DNA of 64,000 bases, taken from the NCBI GenBank assembly GCA_016801885.1, contig CM028894.1:9679241-9743240 (forward strand), in the 5' to 3' direction. Below, piece after piece: positions 1 through 10,639 of the stretch (the first letter of the stretch is position 1; each line of letters opens with the position of its first letter). Position numbers and translations under genes: made by a program. The notes under the pieces were generated by a model. The model saw only the letters and a program-made list of their open reading frames with translations, did not search any database and was not told where the DNA came from. The DNA is from Toxotes chatareus. Its lineage: Eukaryota; Chordata; Actinopteri; Toxotidae.

Positions 1-593
1 TAAGTAAGTGTACCAAGGTGATAGGACAAGGTATCAGAAAACCTGCTAATCCGATACAGACTTGCCTTCTCACACACACATCTGTTCCCGAGCTGCAAGG
101 CAAACTCTTCTACCTGGACTAGTATACATGTAGACCAGGTCGGACAATGGATCGCACACAGCAAAGTGGCTTTTCATAAGAATGAGTCCTAAACTTACAC
201 AGGATGATGCCTATGGATGTGCTGGGCCCCGCACTGGAAAACTGATATTGACATTAACATGTATGTGGCACGCTTTCCACAGGGGATGAGCAAACACACT
301 TGTCAGGCTATAGTTGTAATATACATTCACCTCGGATTCATTTAAATCCATCGCTGTCAGTTATGATTGCGCAGAGTGTATTGTACACCTTGACAGAGTG
401 GGAAAATGCAGCCTAATGTCCTGTCTGGCTGTGCCTTAGAAAGACTGGTAAACACCATGTTTACTGGAGTCATTTCATTTCACAGATACACCTTTTAGTT
501 TTAATTCACAAGCTGCTGCTGTAGTATTAGCAAATGCCTGACCTAAATCCTGCAGCACATCCCCATGGGTGGACTAGTTTCTTGTATCAGTAA

Positions 594-616
594 TTTTTTT
601 TTTTTTTTTTTTTTTT
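594..616 (+). repeat. poly(T) run, 23 nt
   Basis: Uninterrupted T homopolymer in intron 8. Confidence 0.95.
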
Positions 617-865
617 AGCTTTCTGCAAGTTATTACAATCGCTACTGTAGAAAAATGCATAATTTGGAAAATATGCCGGAACAATGTCCTGATTTCAAGA
701 GTTTATGCGAATTCACATGGACATTTACAGCCCATGAAAAACACTCGCCAGATCATTATTTCACAGTTAATTACAAATCTAATTAGAATATTCAAATTAA
801 AGCTTTCCCTCTCTTTTCTTCTCTGTGTGAGAGCAGGGAGCCAGGGAAAGAGTGATAGTGAGGAG

Positions 866-868
<3 letters not shown>

Positions 869-919
<51 letters not shown>
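869..919 (+). repeat. (GA)n microsatellite
   Basis: About 51 bp of GA with one GG interruption near 905; CT-rich in the foxp2 transcript. Confidence 0.95.
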
Positions 920-1513
920 CTCTCAGTGAGTGGCAATGTGATAACCTGTAATCGGCAGCGCTGCAAACACCTTCTTCCTTTGATGTCCCCCCACTAACAT
1001 CCTGGCAACAAAGCCGGCCAATTACAAATGAGCTAATTAACTAAATTGTTGATGGAGCATGAAGAGTTCATTCGCTCTGGCGCCTGCACCATGACAACAG
1101 TGAATGGGGGCCTTTGTTGTGGAGGTAAGTGTGCGGCCGTGCGAGTTGCCATTAGCTTTTGACGCTTTTTCACAAACCTATCAGGCCCTTCCACGCCAGG
1201 AAGGAGATTTGTTATGGATCAGAGTTGGTCTGAATCCTGCGCTGCTAGAGCTGAACTCTGTCAACTGCCTGTCTGGAAGGTCAAAATGTGCTCTTTGAAA
1301 GGCAGTGATGTTTTCTTTGTTAGGCTCCTCTGTACCCACAGAGAGGAGGTGTTGTAATGTAAGGGATAACTTTTGTGTGTCTCACAATAAAATACACACT
1401 GGCTTCTTGTACACAGACACACACACACACACACAAAAAAGTAAAACCCGACATTAACAAGGACAGCTGAGCAGACATCATCTCCAGCAGTATAACATCT
1501 GGGTCATTCTTAC

Positions 1514-1618
1514 TTCAGAAACTGTCCGAAGTCCTCGCAGATGTTCTCACAGCCGGGCCACTTACACACACCGTGACCGTACAGTGGGTGGGTCCCTCCA
1601 CTTTCTTCATGTAGTGAA
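1514..1618 (-). CDS. foxp2: foxp2 exon 8: first half of the C2H2 zinc finger
   Basis: Completes Ser321 and encodes residues 322-355 plus two bases (AA) of Lys356. The protein reads SLHEESGGTHPLYGHG then VCKWPGCENICEDFGQFL. The C-x4-C pair (Cys339, Cys344) is the first half of the FOXP zinc finger; the histidine half (HLNNEH in the family) belongs to the next exon, outside the window. The acceptor is tctgtctccag and the donor GAA followed by GTAAGA. Length 105 nt, phase 2 at both ends, so skipping would keep frame but remove the finger. A perfect (GA)n array (CT-rich on the sense strand) begins 31 nt upstream of the acceptor. This is the last foxp2 exon in the window; the zipper and forkhead exons lie beyond base 1. 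Confidence 0.97.
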
Positions 1619-1644
1619 CTGGAGACAGAGCAACAAAAAAAACG

Positions 1645-1682
<38 letters not shown>

Positions 1683-3476
1683 GAACAAACAAAAAAGCAA
1701 AGAGAAGCAGGGGGTTTGTGAGTTTGTGTGACGTTACTATCAGCAAGAAAGAGGCAAAACCAGGTCAGTTCAGGTGAACTGCTCAATAGCTGAGGCTCTA
1801 TAGGAGAAACAGAATGAAAGAGAACTGTACATCAACGGCTGATTGAAACAGAAATGCTTTGAAAACTTGAGTGAGAGAAATAATTCCGTGTGCTCCCATT
1901 TCTAACTATTCATGTCCAGTCGAACTAAATAATCATTATATGCAACCACATTATGACATCTTAGCTGAACATAAGTTCAGCTAACATCCCCAGTGGAAAT
2001 CTACAGTACAGTGAACTGTAGCTTTGTCTCCACCACAGCCACCATCCCATCTTGTAAAGCTATTATGGGGAGGAGGGGTGGAGGCTTTCAAGTAAACATT
2101 AAAAATCCAGACAGCCATATAATTTTCATCAGGAGATTAATACTGTGTGTAACTTATGTTCTTTGAGGACAAGGGGAGCAGGGGTGCTTGGCGTTTTTCA
2201 AATGGCACCCAAATAAGTTACGACCCTGCCTAGACAGCACATCCTATTAAAGATGACAGTTTAACCTTTCGTCTTGGCACTGCTGTGCGCATCTGTCTGT
2301 GTGTGAAAATGCGAATAAGAGTGTGTTGCGTGATGTGTGTGTGCATGTTTGTCTACTTATAGGTTATGTCTGTGCACGTTTGTGTATGGTTGATGACGAT
2401 GTGCATGCATGTCTGTGTGTGTGGCCCATGAATATGTGTGTGTGTTAGCACTGGCACAGCTCACACTGTGTTTTACAGTGGGGCTTCCCCCCACATCGAT
2501 CTGTGGCATGTTAGTAAGCAGTGCTCCTGACAATACTCCTTGTTCGATCATTATGAGACACCACACACCCCTCGGGACACAGGCAGATAAAAAGTCTTTT
2601 TTTTCCCCCTGCCTTTCTTCCTTCTCTTCTCATTCCCTCCCTACTTCTCTCTTTCCTTCTGTCTTCCTTCTAAAGATATCTTTTTCAAGCCTCCTTTTAG
2701 TGGTAGTGGAGAGATAGCATCTACTTTAAACCAATTACACAGCACTTCCACCTCCAGTGTGAGTCTCTACCAAGCATCCACACAGACACATATGCACACA
2801 CCGCTACCGTAAGTCCTTATTATAATATCGCCCAAGAAAAGCCTTTGAATAATGCATGGGCCAGATAGGCAGATATGTGAACACTCAGTGTTTTGGTGCT
2901 GGGTGCATTTATAAAAGACGCCATCACAAGGATAAACATCCTGGAAACGCCACTCAAGGCATCACGTATTCTGTTTACATGACAAGTAAGCAAGGAAGGT
3001 AATTTTCAAAAGGGGGGAAAAAAAAGAGAGAAAGCACTAAATACTTAATGTACAAGGAGGTTACCTTGTCTTGCCTGCCAGAGAGGCTTGTTGTAAGTAC
3101 GCCTGCCTGCATGGCTTCCTTTGCCTGCTTTTGATATCTGTGTGCAAGCTAAGTGCGTTCAATGGCACACACAGTCCCCTGGGAGTACAAGGCAATTTTT
3201 TTTTTTAAATATTACCAAGACACTAATAAACTATTGAACAAATAAACAAAACATCATGTTTTCCCTGTAGTAGCTATGCTGTTATTTTAAACGAGGACAA
3301 ATACTCTGGATGGGAGGGCGGTGTTCTAATATGTTCTTACATCTATTCGTGGCACAAAAACAACAAGCTCGTGTGACGTGTAACAAACATGCCTCTGTAA
3401 ACTTTTCATCTCCTCTGCTTTTTTTCTGTGGTGCTGTATCGAAAAAGGTGGGCAGATGACATTTCAGTTATTGTAC
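1619..3476 (-). other. foxp2 intron 7
   Basis: Spliced-out region of 1,858 bp between exons 7 and 8. It contains the (GA)n array at 1649-1679, a TG/AT-rich low-complexity segment around 2280-2460 and a T/C-rich block around 2598-2690. No further exon or mobile element recognised. Confidence 0.9.
1649..1679 (+). repeat. (AG)n microsatellite next to the exon 8 acceptor
   Basis: Perfect 31-bp array. On the foxp2 sense strand it is (CT)n starting 31 nt upstream of exon 8, inside the splice-acceptor neighbourhood. Confidence 0.95.
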
Positions 3477-3762
3477 CTCTCTCGCTCCCTTTCCCGTTCC
3501 CTTTCCCTCTCTCTTCTGTGGTTGAGGGCAGGGGACTGTCCGTTGGCAATGGAATGGTGAGAGATAGGCGGTGATGCTTTGGCGGGATTGGAGGAGGAGG
3601 TAGTTGAAGAAGTGTTGTTGGTGGAGAGGTCTAAACCGCCGCCACCTCCGCCGGTGCCAGTGCCACTGCTGCTGTGCTTTATGCCGTTGTCCTCCATGCT
3701 GTGACCGCCGCCTCCGGTCACGTCCTTCCACAACTGCTGGAGCTCCGCGGGGCTCAGGCCAG
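3477..3762 (-). CDS. foxp2: foxp2 exon 7: linker with Gly-rich and Arg-Glu insertions
   Basis: Completes Ala226, encodes residues 227-320, and supplies two bases of residue 321. It begins GLSPAELQQLWKDVTG, followed by GGGHSMEDNGIKH, an SSSGTGT tract, six glycines, LDLSTNNTSSTTSSSN, KASPPISHHSIANGQSPALN, and finally HR(RE)6. All FOXP2 landmark motifs (LSPAE-QQLWK, HSMEDNGIKH, TNN-SSTTSS, KASPPI-HHSI-NGQS) are in order. Two stretches exceed the human exon: the Ser/Gly/Thr run after GIKH and the Arg-Glu run where human has ARRD. The acceptor is atttctctag behind a ~120-nt pyrimidine-rich tract. The donor is GAGAG followed by GTACAA, a somewhat weak site. The phase 2 exit (AG|T, Ser) matches exon 8. 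Confidence 0.95.
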
Positions 3763-5101
3763 CTAGAGAAATGAAGAGGTTAGAGAAAAATAGGAAAAAG
3801 AAACAGAGAAACAAAGGCAGAGAAGTGAGCAGAGAGTGGGAAGCAAAAGTGGGTTGAGTAGGGAGAGGATGAGAGGAAGAAAGAGAAGAAGAATGAGACA
3901 ATTAAACTTTGTGTACACAGTATCAATAAGGCTGCTCAACTAAATGCAAATCCTAGTATCCAGTGTGAGGCAAAAGCTGAATCCCAAACTTTATTCAGCA
4001 CCTTGAAAAGTTTTATAAAGCTGCATGACTGAAGGCCTTACCCTCACTAAGCGAAAATCATCCTCTGCTACAACACTGCAGACCTGAATTTAATCTCATA
4101 CAGTGCTGATCAATAAAACTGTTCTTCGTCTACTCTGCCCAGTTAGATACTGATGCTACCTGTTAACAGATTACTCAGGTAGTCCTCAGTCTCAAACATT
4201 TGGGTGTTTTCAACGAGCAAGAGCTATAAAACATTGATTACAGTGAATGTGTGCATGTTGCATCTGAGATAAACAAGCTTTGTCCACTGGTTGTTTTCAG
4301 CCTGGCAACTAATTAGGCAATACTCACTCCTTTGATTTCCTTCTAACATCTCCCTGGCTGTTGTTTTCTGTCTCCGCCATTTTGGTGGTAAACAACAAAC
4401 ATAGGTGTTTACTTGGCTCAGGAGAAGAAAATGGAGCCTGCTTTCCTTTCTCTCTCTCTGTCCTTTTACTCTTCTCTCCCTGGCTCTCAGTGAAGGCAGT
4501 AAACAACAACAACAACAACAACCGGGGAAGAAAGGAGGGGGCTGGGGAGCGGGGGAATAGGAACAGATGGAAAAACAACAAACACAAACATAGGCAGGGC
4601 AGAGCTGAGAGAGAAACGGCGGTAGACAAAGAAAGCCATAATCAGACAAGAGGAGAGAGGGAGAGTGAGAGAGGAAGAATGGAAGACTAAACAAAATGAT
4701 CATGTGGAGAGTTAGAGGAAAAAGTGGATGGTAGAAGAGCATACCAATGAGGGGAAGGCAGACAGACAAACATAATTAGAGATGAACATACTTAGAGGGG
4801 ACATAGGTGCATACCAATGAGAAAAGACAAAGACAGCCAGGACAGAAAGACAGAGGAGGAGGGAGACAGACAGACTTGGAGACACAAGATGAAAGACTGA
4901 CAGCGCGAAGGGACAGTGAAAGACGTCCAGAGAGTGACAAACACACCTGCAGACAAAACACAGGAAGCATGTGACCACTTCTGTTGCAAGTCACGTGCTC
5001 AGGATCAACACGACCAAATCCAACACTTCCCTTCTTCCTCCTCCTCCCACCCCTTTTCATCCCTTCCCCTCCTCCGGTTCTCCTCCTCCTCCTCCTCTTA
5101 C
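3763..5101 (-). other. foxp2 intron 6
   Basis: Intron of 1,339 bp, strongly purine-rich on the plus strand and so pyrimidine-rich in the transcript. The 120 nt next to exon 7 (3765-3900) form a long polypyrimidine tract. An (AAC)n run lies at 4502-4521 and CT-rich sequence at 5030-5100. Long open frames here come from composition and show no protein-like features. Confidence 0.9.
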
Positions 5102-5282
5102 CTGGCGGGGGCAGGGTCTGTCCGGGCAGGGCGGCTTGGCCGGGAGCGGGCCCGGGCAGCGAGAGCAGGCCCTGCCGCTGCATGTTGAGCAGGTGCTGCT
5201 GCTGCTGGAGCTGCTGCATCTGCAGGAGCTGCTGCTGGAAGACGAGCTGCTGGGCGGCCAGCTGCTGCTGCTGCTGCTGTTG
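5102..5282 (-). CDS. foxp2: foxp2 exon 6: second polyQ and Q/L-rich segment
   Basis: Encodes residues 166-225 plus one base of residue 226. It opens with seven glutamines (one CAA and six CAG), then LAAQQLVFQQQLLQMQQLQQ, then QQHLLNMQRQGLLSLPGPAP and GQAALPGQTLPPP. The acceptor is ctctatag, behind a GGA/TCC trinucleotide tract; the donor is CCAG followed by GTAAGA. Length 181 nt, phase 0 in and phase 1 out; the split codon with exon 7 is G|CT (Ala). Compared with human, the LPGPAP insertion and PPP before AGLSP are local changes. Codons are strongly GC-biased (CTG, CAG, CCC), more than in exons 2 and 5. Confidence 0.97.
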
Positions 5283-7328
5283 CTATAGAGAGGAGGAGGA
5301 GGAGGAGGAGAGGAGCAAGAGAGGAGCGGAGAGGAGAGGAGGGAGAGAAAATTACAGACGAATTAACAACTGAGAGAGAGGGAGAGGAGTGAGAAGACGG
5401 AGCGGTGTTTGTGCTCTGTGTGTGTGTGGAGAGTCTGCACTCACTCGCCTCTGCCGTGACCTTAGCTATACCTCTCTGCCTCTTCTTCTGCCTCTCTGCA
5501 CGCTCTCCCTCTCTGTCTGTGCTCACTTAGTCTACCCTCCTGTTTTTTGGGCTGTACCACAGCGCTGTTGCCTTCTCGTCTCTTTGCGTGTGTCCATGAG
5601 AACACATACACAAACAGGCACAAAGCTGCGCTGATATACCAGCTCTCAAGCCTGTCAGTGTATGTGGCTTGTGATTGTGTATGATACTAAGCCTCCGGTA
5701 TAATCCTCCATCCCACACCCCACCCCTCCACCACTGATAGTTAATTGTCTCGCCTTCACTGATGGTCTGTTACAGCTTATGTGGCCAGAGGGAGCTGGCA
5801 GAGTGAGAGATTTACAGCATCATGTGCGTGTGAATGCACACACGCAAATATAAACACACACACATGTACAGCGTCCACACCCCCCGCCCCCTCCCCCACC
5901 CCCTCTCTGTTCTCCTCGCTTCCTCACAGAGTTGTTTATCGCTGGGCCAGACAGGCAATTGCATAAGCTTAGTGCAAAACAACAACAAAAACAACAACAA
6001 AATGAAAAACATCAAGCTCAGTCACCGCAGCAAAACAAGTCAGAGGAGGAGTGAAATTTAGGAAGAAACAAAAGCTTTGGCTCTCAGCTGTGACAAATGT
6101 CTATTTTAAACAGAAAACTCAGGTAATAAGTTAATTTATTCTTTTTTGTCTTTCAGGTCAAAACGGGGTGGATACATATGGGTTATGTTTTAACTCTAAT
6201 TTCAATGTTTTTCCTCTCCTCTTCACATACACGTGTACATGCATACAGCATGTCACACTCAAGTGTTTCTGTATGTTTATATTAGTGTGGACCTGGGAAA
6301 GCATGGAGGTGGAGGCAGGGGGTAGAGTGTGTGGGGGGGGCAAAACTTGTGATGCGCTCACTGGAAAACAGGCTGCATAATGGAGTGATGGAGGGAGGCA
6401 GTTTGCCCTCCCTACTTCTCCACCCTGCCTCAAGAGAAATAAGGGAGCAATTTCTATTCCATATTTGATGGCGGGGGCCCTGAAAAACTCTATTCACAAA
6501 TCCAAACAGAAACAAAGCCGCCGGGAGGTCAGTTGCGGCTTCCTGTAGGGGCAGCATAATGGGCTGCTTGAAGAGACACTGAGAGGTGCAACGCAGAGAG
6601 GGAGGAAAAAGGACAAAGCGTGCGTGTTTATGTGATACCTTTCTATTTTTTCTGATCAATTTAACTGCTTCTACACGTACAGCGTTGTCTGGATGTGTCT
6701 CTAGAATGGCTCTCAGGGTTCAGCACCAGCACGGTTACGTAAATGTGGCTAAGGTTGTCATGCCTGTCTCCTCTTCTCTGATAGCCAAAGAGAACGAGAC
6801 GGAGCCATGTCTGTCGACCGTCTGCCTGTCACTGTGATTTATGAGCGTTGTGGTATACTGTAACTTTAGCGGGGGGTGCATGTGTTTGTGTGTGTTTGCA
6901 CGCCCACAGAAACAGTTCATTAACGAGTTGGACCCAGGACCCTTTGTCTCTGGTCTCCTTTCAATAAATCAGTGAGTGTGTGTGAGTATGTGCATATGCA
7001 TAGTGTTTGTCATCGTCCCTTGGAACAGTTCATTAATGGAGTCATTCCCAAGAAGAGTTGCAAGAGTACAGATGGCGCTGTGCTACGGGGTTAGTTACTG
7101 GTGACAAACTAATATCATTACTAAAGAATAACCAGCTTAATTAACTTAATTCCAAAACAAGAAATCTGAAATGAAGAGAGAATTAGGAATACATGCTCTA
7201 TGGGAGAGGGTTTGATTTTCAACATGCACACACCCTACATTCACAGTCTGTCTCCTCTGAGTTGTTAACATCTTTGATTGGGTGTGGAAACTAAAGGTGG
7301 TGTAAATCTGTACATGTGGTGCACGTAC
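5283..7328 (-). other. foxp2 intron 5
   Basis: Intron of 2,046 bp. Next to exon 6 is a (GGA)n tract (about 5289-5313), followed by GA-rich sequence to about 5400. An (AAC)n-like stretch is at 5978-6000 and short GT/CA tracts occur at 5850-5865 and 6885-6900. No gene seen. Confidence 0.9.
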
Positions 7329-7418
7329 CTCTTTAGCCTGCTTGCCAGGGTGTTGCTGCTGAAGAAGCTGCAGATGAAGCTGCTCCTGTTGTTTCTTATA
7401 AAACTCCTGCAGGTGTTG
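7329..7418 (-). CDS. foxp2: foxp2 exon 5: Q-rich domain without the long polyQ
   Basis: Encodes 30 residues (136-165): QHLQEFYKKQQEQLHLQLLQ then QQHPGKQAKE. The acceptor is gtgtccacag and the donor is GAG followed by GTACGT; 90 nt, phase 0 at both ends. In mammalian FOXP2 this exon carries about 40 consecutive glutamines between LQLL and HPGKQAKE. Here only three Q residues (CAG CAG CAA) remain, as is known for other fish Foxp2 proteins. The flanking motifs QEFYKKQQEQLHLQLL and HPGKQAKE are intact, so this is a real length difference and not a missing exon. Confidence 0.97.
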
Positions 7419-9208
7419 CTGTGGACACACATTCATACACACACCCCACAGACAGAGGACCAAGACAAGATTAAGGAAATGCACATGCACATATTTACCT
7501 AAGTGCACATCCCTGTTTTCTTTTTAATATAACCCTAAATAGCTCGAGAGCATTTACAGACCCTGGCTTCAAAATGAAATGAGTCAGACTTTAAGTCATT
7601 CTGGGCCTGTATAACTAAATCTAATTGATTTAGATTCACATGCAAAAACCCTTAAAGTAGATCCCCTACAATTAACAAGACATTTTCTCTCAATCTTGCC
7701 TGCACTGCTTCAGCTCCAGATGTACTTCACATGTTAGTTATGCAGAAACTGTTGCACATTATAAATTATATCTTCTACTGCTTCTGGCATTTGTAACTCT
7801 GCTGTCTTTCACAGTCTTCTCCATATGGGCTTTTAATAGTCCCACAGTTCTGTAGGGGGCAACAATTCATCATATTAACTACACATTTGGCTGCCAGAGT
7901 GCTTTGACTTCCTTTGGAGTGGCTGAAACAAACAGGATAAACCCTCTCAGGAACAGGTTCGCAACACTGAACTGATTCCTTTAACACACAGGCTGTGGCA
8001 GCTATTTAAAAGATGGTTTTAGTTTTATTTCATGTAAACTTCACATGGCTGTTTGGCCTGAAGGAGAAGTTCACGAAGCAGGACCCTGCACGGTCTAGTT
8101 CTCGGCTAGCTGCCACAGAAATATCCAGAAGATTTAACAGACACTAATATTAAAAATGAACAGGAGCCCCAGGAGCAATTGAAAAATGTTTTGTGACGCT
8201 TGCTGTCATCAGTTAATCAACATCAATCAACCACCCGTTGATTGTTCCATATGACAAACTTAATTCAATATAATAAACTTTTCTATGCTGAGACTGACCA
8301 TGTTTAAAAATTCAAGTGTAAAATCTGAAGTGCGTTGACGTGTCTGCGAAAAAAGGAGCACAAAGCCACGCCATTGTACCGAAACCAAATGTAGAGTCTG
8401 AGCACTCTTAATGAAGAGGAATAATCAGGATGACTGACATTCTTAATTAAACAATTCTCTTTCCCTTAATCAAATCTATGAATGAAAAATGTATTTCAAC
8501 TCTGACACGAGACTGTGCCAAGTGTGTGCTTTCTCAAGCTGATTCCAAATATTACATCATCCATCACCTATCATTCAGCTTCTGCTGTTCAATCCAACTC
8601 TGCCCTACTCTCTCAGTCCCCGATGGATGCTTGTCAGGGAATTGAACCAGCGACACACTAGAGACAGTTAATTAGAGGTGACATGAACAAGTGCGTCAAT
8701 TTCAGATTCCTCTTGGTAAGCGTGTCAAGGACACTGGGCTGCGGTGAGTTGGCATGAGCGACTGGTGGCTGCGACACACACACACACACGCAGGCACAGC
8801 AGTGACTCAGGGATGTGTGGGGTGAATATATGTATGTGTGTGTTTTCGTACATGTTTGCACACAAACCAAACAGTGATGCCAAATGAGGGTGTTTTAAGG
8901 TTGAAATAAAGAGGTAATAAAATAATAAAGTGTGATTGTAAGACTAGATTTGGATGTGTGTGTTGTTACTGTTGTACATGGTTGTGTATGTGTGTGCAGG
9001 TGTGGTTAATCATGTCCAATTCTAAGTTTCTGTTTGTGCACCCACATCATTACGTGTTTGTCTGCATCAGCTGCATTTCAGAAACTGCTCATGGGGCACG
9101 GCTTGCATTTAGGCATGTGTGCGTCTGCATGCGCCAGAGGGTTTGTGCCTAAATATTTGTCTAGGTGTGTATGCATTTAGGTGTGAGTGTGTTTGTGTGT
9201 GTGTGTAC
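7419..9208 (-). other. foxp2 intron 4
   Basis: Intron of 1,790 bp, mostly AT-rich unique sequence with short CA/GT tracts at 8775-8790 and 8830-8845, and a (GT)n repeat at 9187-9206 right after the exon 4 donor. No further exon recognised. Confidence 0.9.
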
Positions 9209-9346
9209 CTGCTGTAGCATAACAGCTTGCTGCTGCTGGAGCAGGGCCTGGAGCTGCTGGGGGGAAAGCACCTGCTGCTGGAGGATCTGCTGCATCTGTT
9301 GCGGCGTGATCACCTGGGGACTCATCATGGCCACCGACACTGGAAC
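9209..9346 (-). CDS. foxp2: foxp2 exon 4: Q-rich domain
   Basis: Encodes 46 residues (90-135), beginning VPVSVAMMSPQVITPQQMQQ and ending in QQQQAVMLQQ. It differs from the human block mainly by Ser for Thr after AMM. The acceptor is cttccctgtccag and the donor is CAG followed by GTACAC, which runs straight into a (GT)n intronic repeat at 9187-9206. Length is 138 nt, phase 0 at both ends. The segment is part of the glutamine-rich repression domain, with alternating leucine and glutamine. The opposite strand gives open frames rich in Cys/Leu only because of CAG/CTG repeats; these are not genes. Confidence 0.97.
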
Positions 9347-9904
9347 CTGGACAGGGAAGATGAGGGAGGAAAGGGTGGAATGAGAGACAGAAACAGACAG
9401 AAAGGGGGTGATAAACAGGATTGGGTACAATGGAGAGGTAAAATGGGTGAGAAAAGTGACAAAGGGCAGGAGAGATGAGTAAACAATGAGAGCACAAGAG
9501 TGAAACGGATGGAGAGATGAGCAAAAAGGGAGAAAGTGAGAAAAACAGAGCATCAGAGAAGTGCGTCAGGCCTACTGGCATGGATCTACTGGGAGTGTGG
9601 TAATTGGTGACTGAGAGGTAGGGAGAGCAGGCCTCCATTGGCCGTGACGCTTGGCAGCCTAAAGGAGATGCTGAAGGACAGATGGGTGCTGTGCCTTTGT
9701 GTTGCTCATCTTATTTTCCTGCCTCCACCCCGCTGGGAAAAGTAAGGGATTTAAATAGACGTAGACCTTAATTAGCAGGACCCTTGAACTCCCCCACTTT
9801 AGCATGCCTATTAGTGCTGCTATTGTAAAACAGCGTGAAAATGCACAACTCTAAAGTTGATTAAAACTACACTGATGAAGTGGACACATGGCAGGCACAA
9901 TCAG

Positions 9905-9950
9905 CGTGATGTGGTGGGTCGTGGCTGGGAGGTTGGGGGTTCACCCTAAG
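9905..9950 (+). repeat. Possible SINE head relic
   Basis: GTGGGTCGTGGCTGGGAGGT followed by TGGGGGTTCACCCTAAG resembles the B-box part of fish tRNA-derived SINEs. No clear A box or 3' body is present, so this is weak. Confidence 0.2.
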
Positions 9951-10639
9951 CAATATTTTTATGTTGGAAGGGACGGAAATATGAAAAAAAAAAAAAGACA
10001 TGAACAATTCTACTTAAGTAGTAGGGAGTTTTTTTTTTTTTACTAGATGCCCTCTGCAGTGAAGTTTGTCAAGTTTTTACTTTCTCACAAAAGCAGTCAA
10101 AAGCACAGTTGTTTCTTCCTTTCTGCTGACGTGCCGTTTTCAAAAAAAATGTATGTGATAATCATTAAAATACGAGCTGTCAAATCGCAGTAGAAGAACT
10201 TCACCAAAACAAAACAAAGATATATACATATACTATATTTCTGCTAAATTCTTCTAAGAAGGCAGCGAAAGCGACTTCAGAGGCTTTAGATCAATCGAAA
10301 AAGACACGTTTCTCCACCGTCTTTGATTGTGAGCACACATTTTAACAGGGGAGTGCGGGCTAACAGTCGTATTGCACAATTTCAGCTCCTTGTGGCTGCT
10401 TAAAAATTGAACAACTTTTGAACTTTGAAAACAGTACTTTTGATTTGTGTTTATTTTTGAGTTAAAGAAAATAAAATCAACACTGAGTGAATGATTTAGC
10501 ATCCAATACCCTGCTGGTTTGATTTCTAACAGTGGACTAATGTAACATTTCTTAGGCCTGGATTCTGCATCTTGTCAACAAAAAAATCTTGACAGACAAG
10601 TTCTATGCTACTATAAGACAATTAAAATGTCAACATGTA

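Larger units (their letters stand above)
1..1513 (-). other. foxp2 intron 8 (partial)
   Basis: Intronic sequence downstream of exon 8, cut by the window edge. It holds a T23 run (594-616), a (GA)n array (869-919) and a short (CA)n near 1419-1434. The next foxp2 exon, expected to encode HLNNEH and the start of the leucine zipper, is not present. No other gene is visible. Confidence 0.85.

Noticed and set aside
4224..4769. 181-codon minus-strand open frame, the longest in the window
   Set aside because: Composition is that of CT-rich intron 6 sequence (Leu/Ser/Pro/Cys runs). It has no family motif and overlaps no expected foxp2 exon.
4971..5373. Plus-strand open frames rich in Leu or Cys opposite exon 6
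   Set aside because: They are the antisense reading of CAG/CTG glutamine codons, not separate genes.
9165..9383. Cys/Trp/Leu-rich plus-strand frame opposite exon 4
   Set aside because: Antisense shadow of the Q-rich coding exon.
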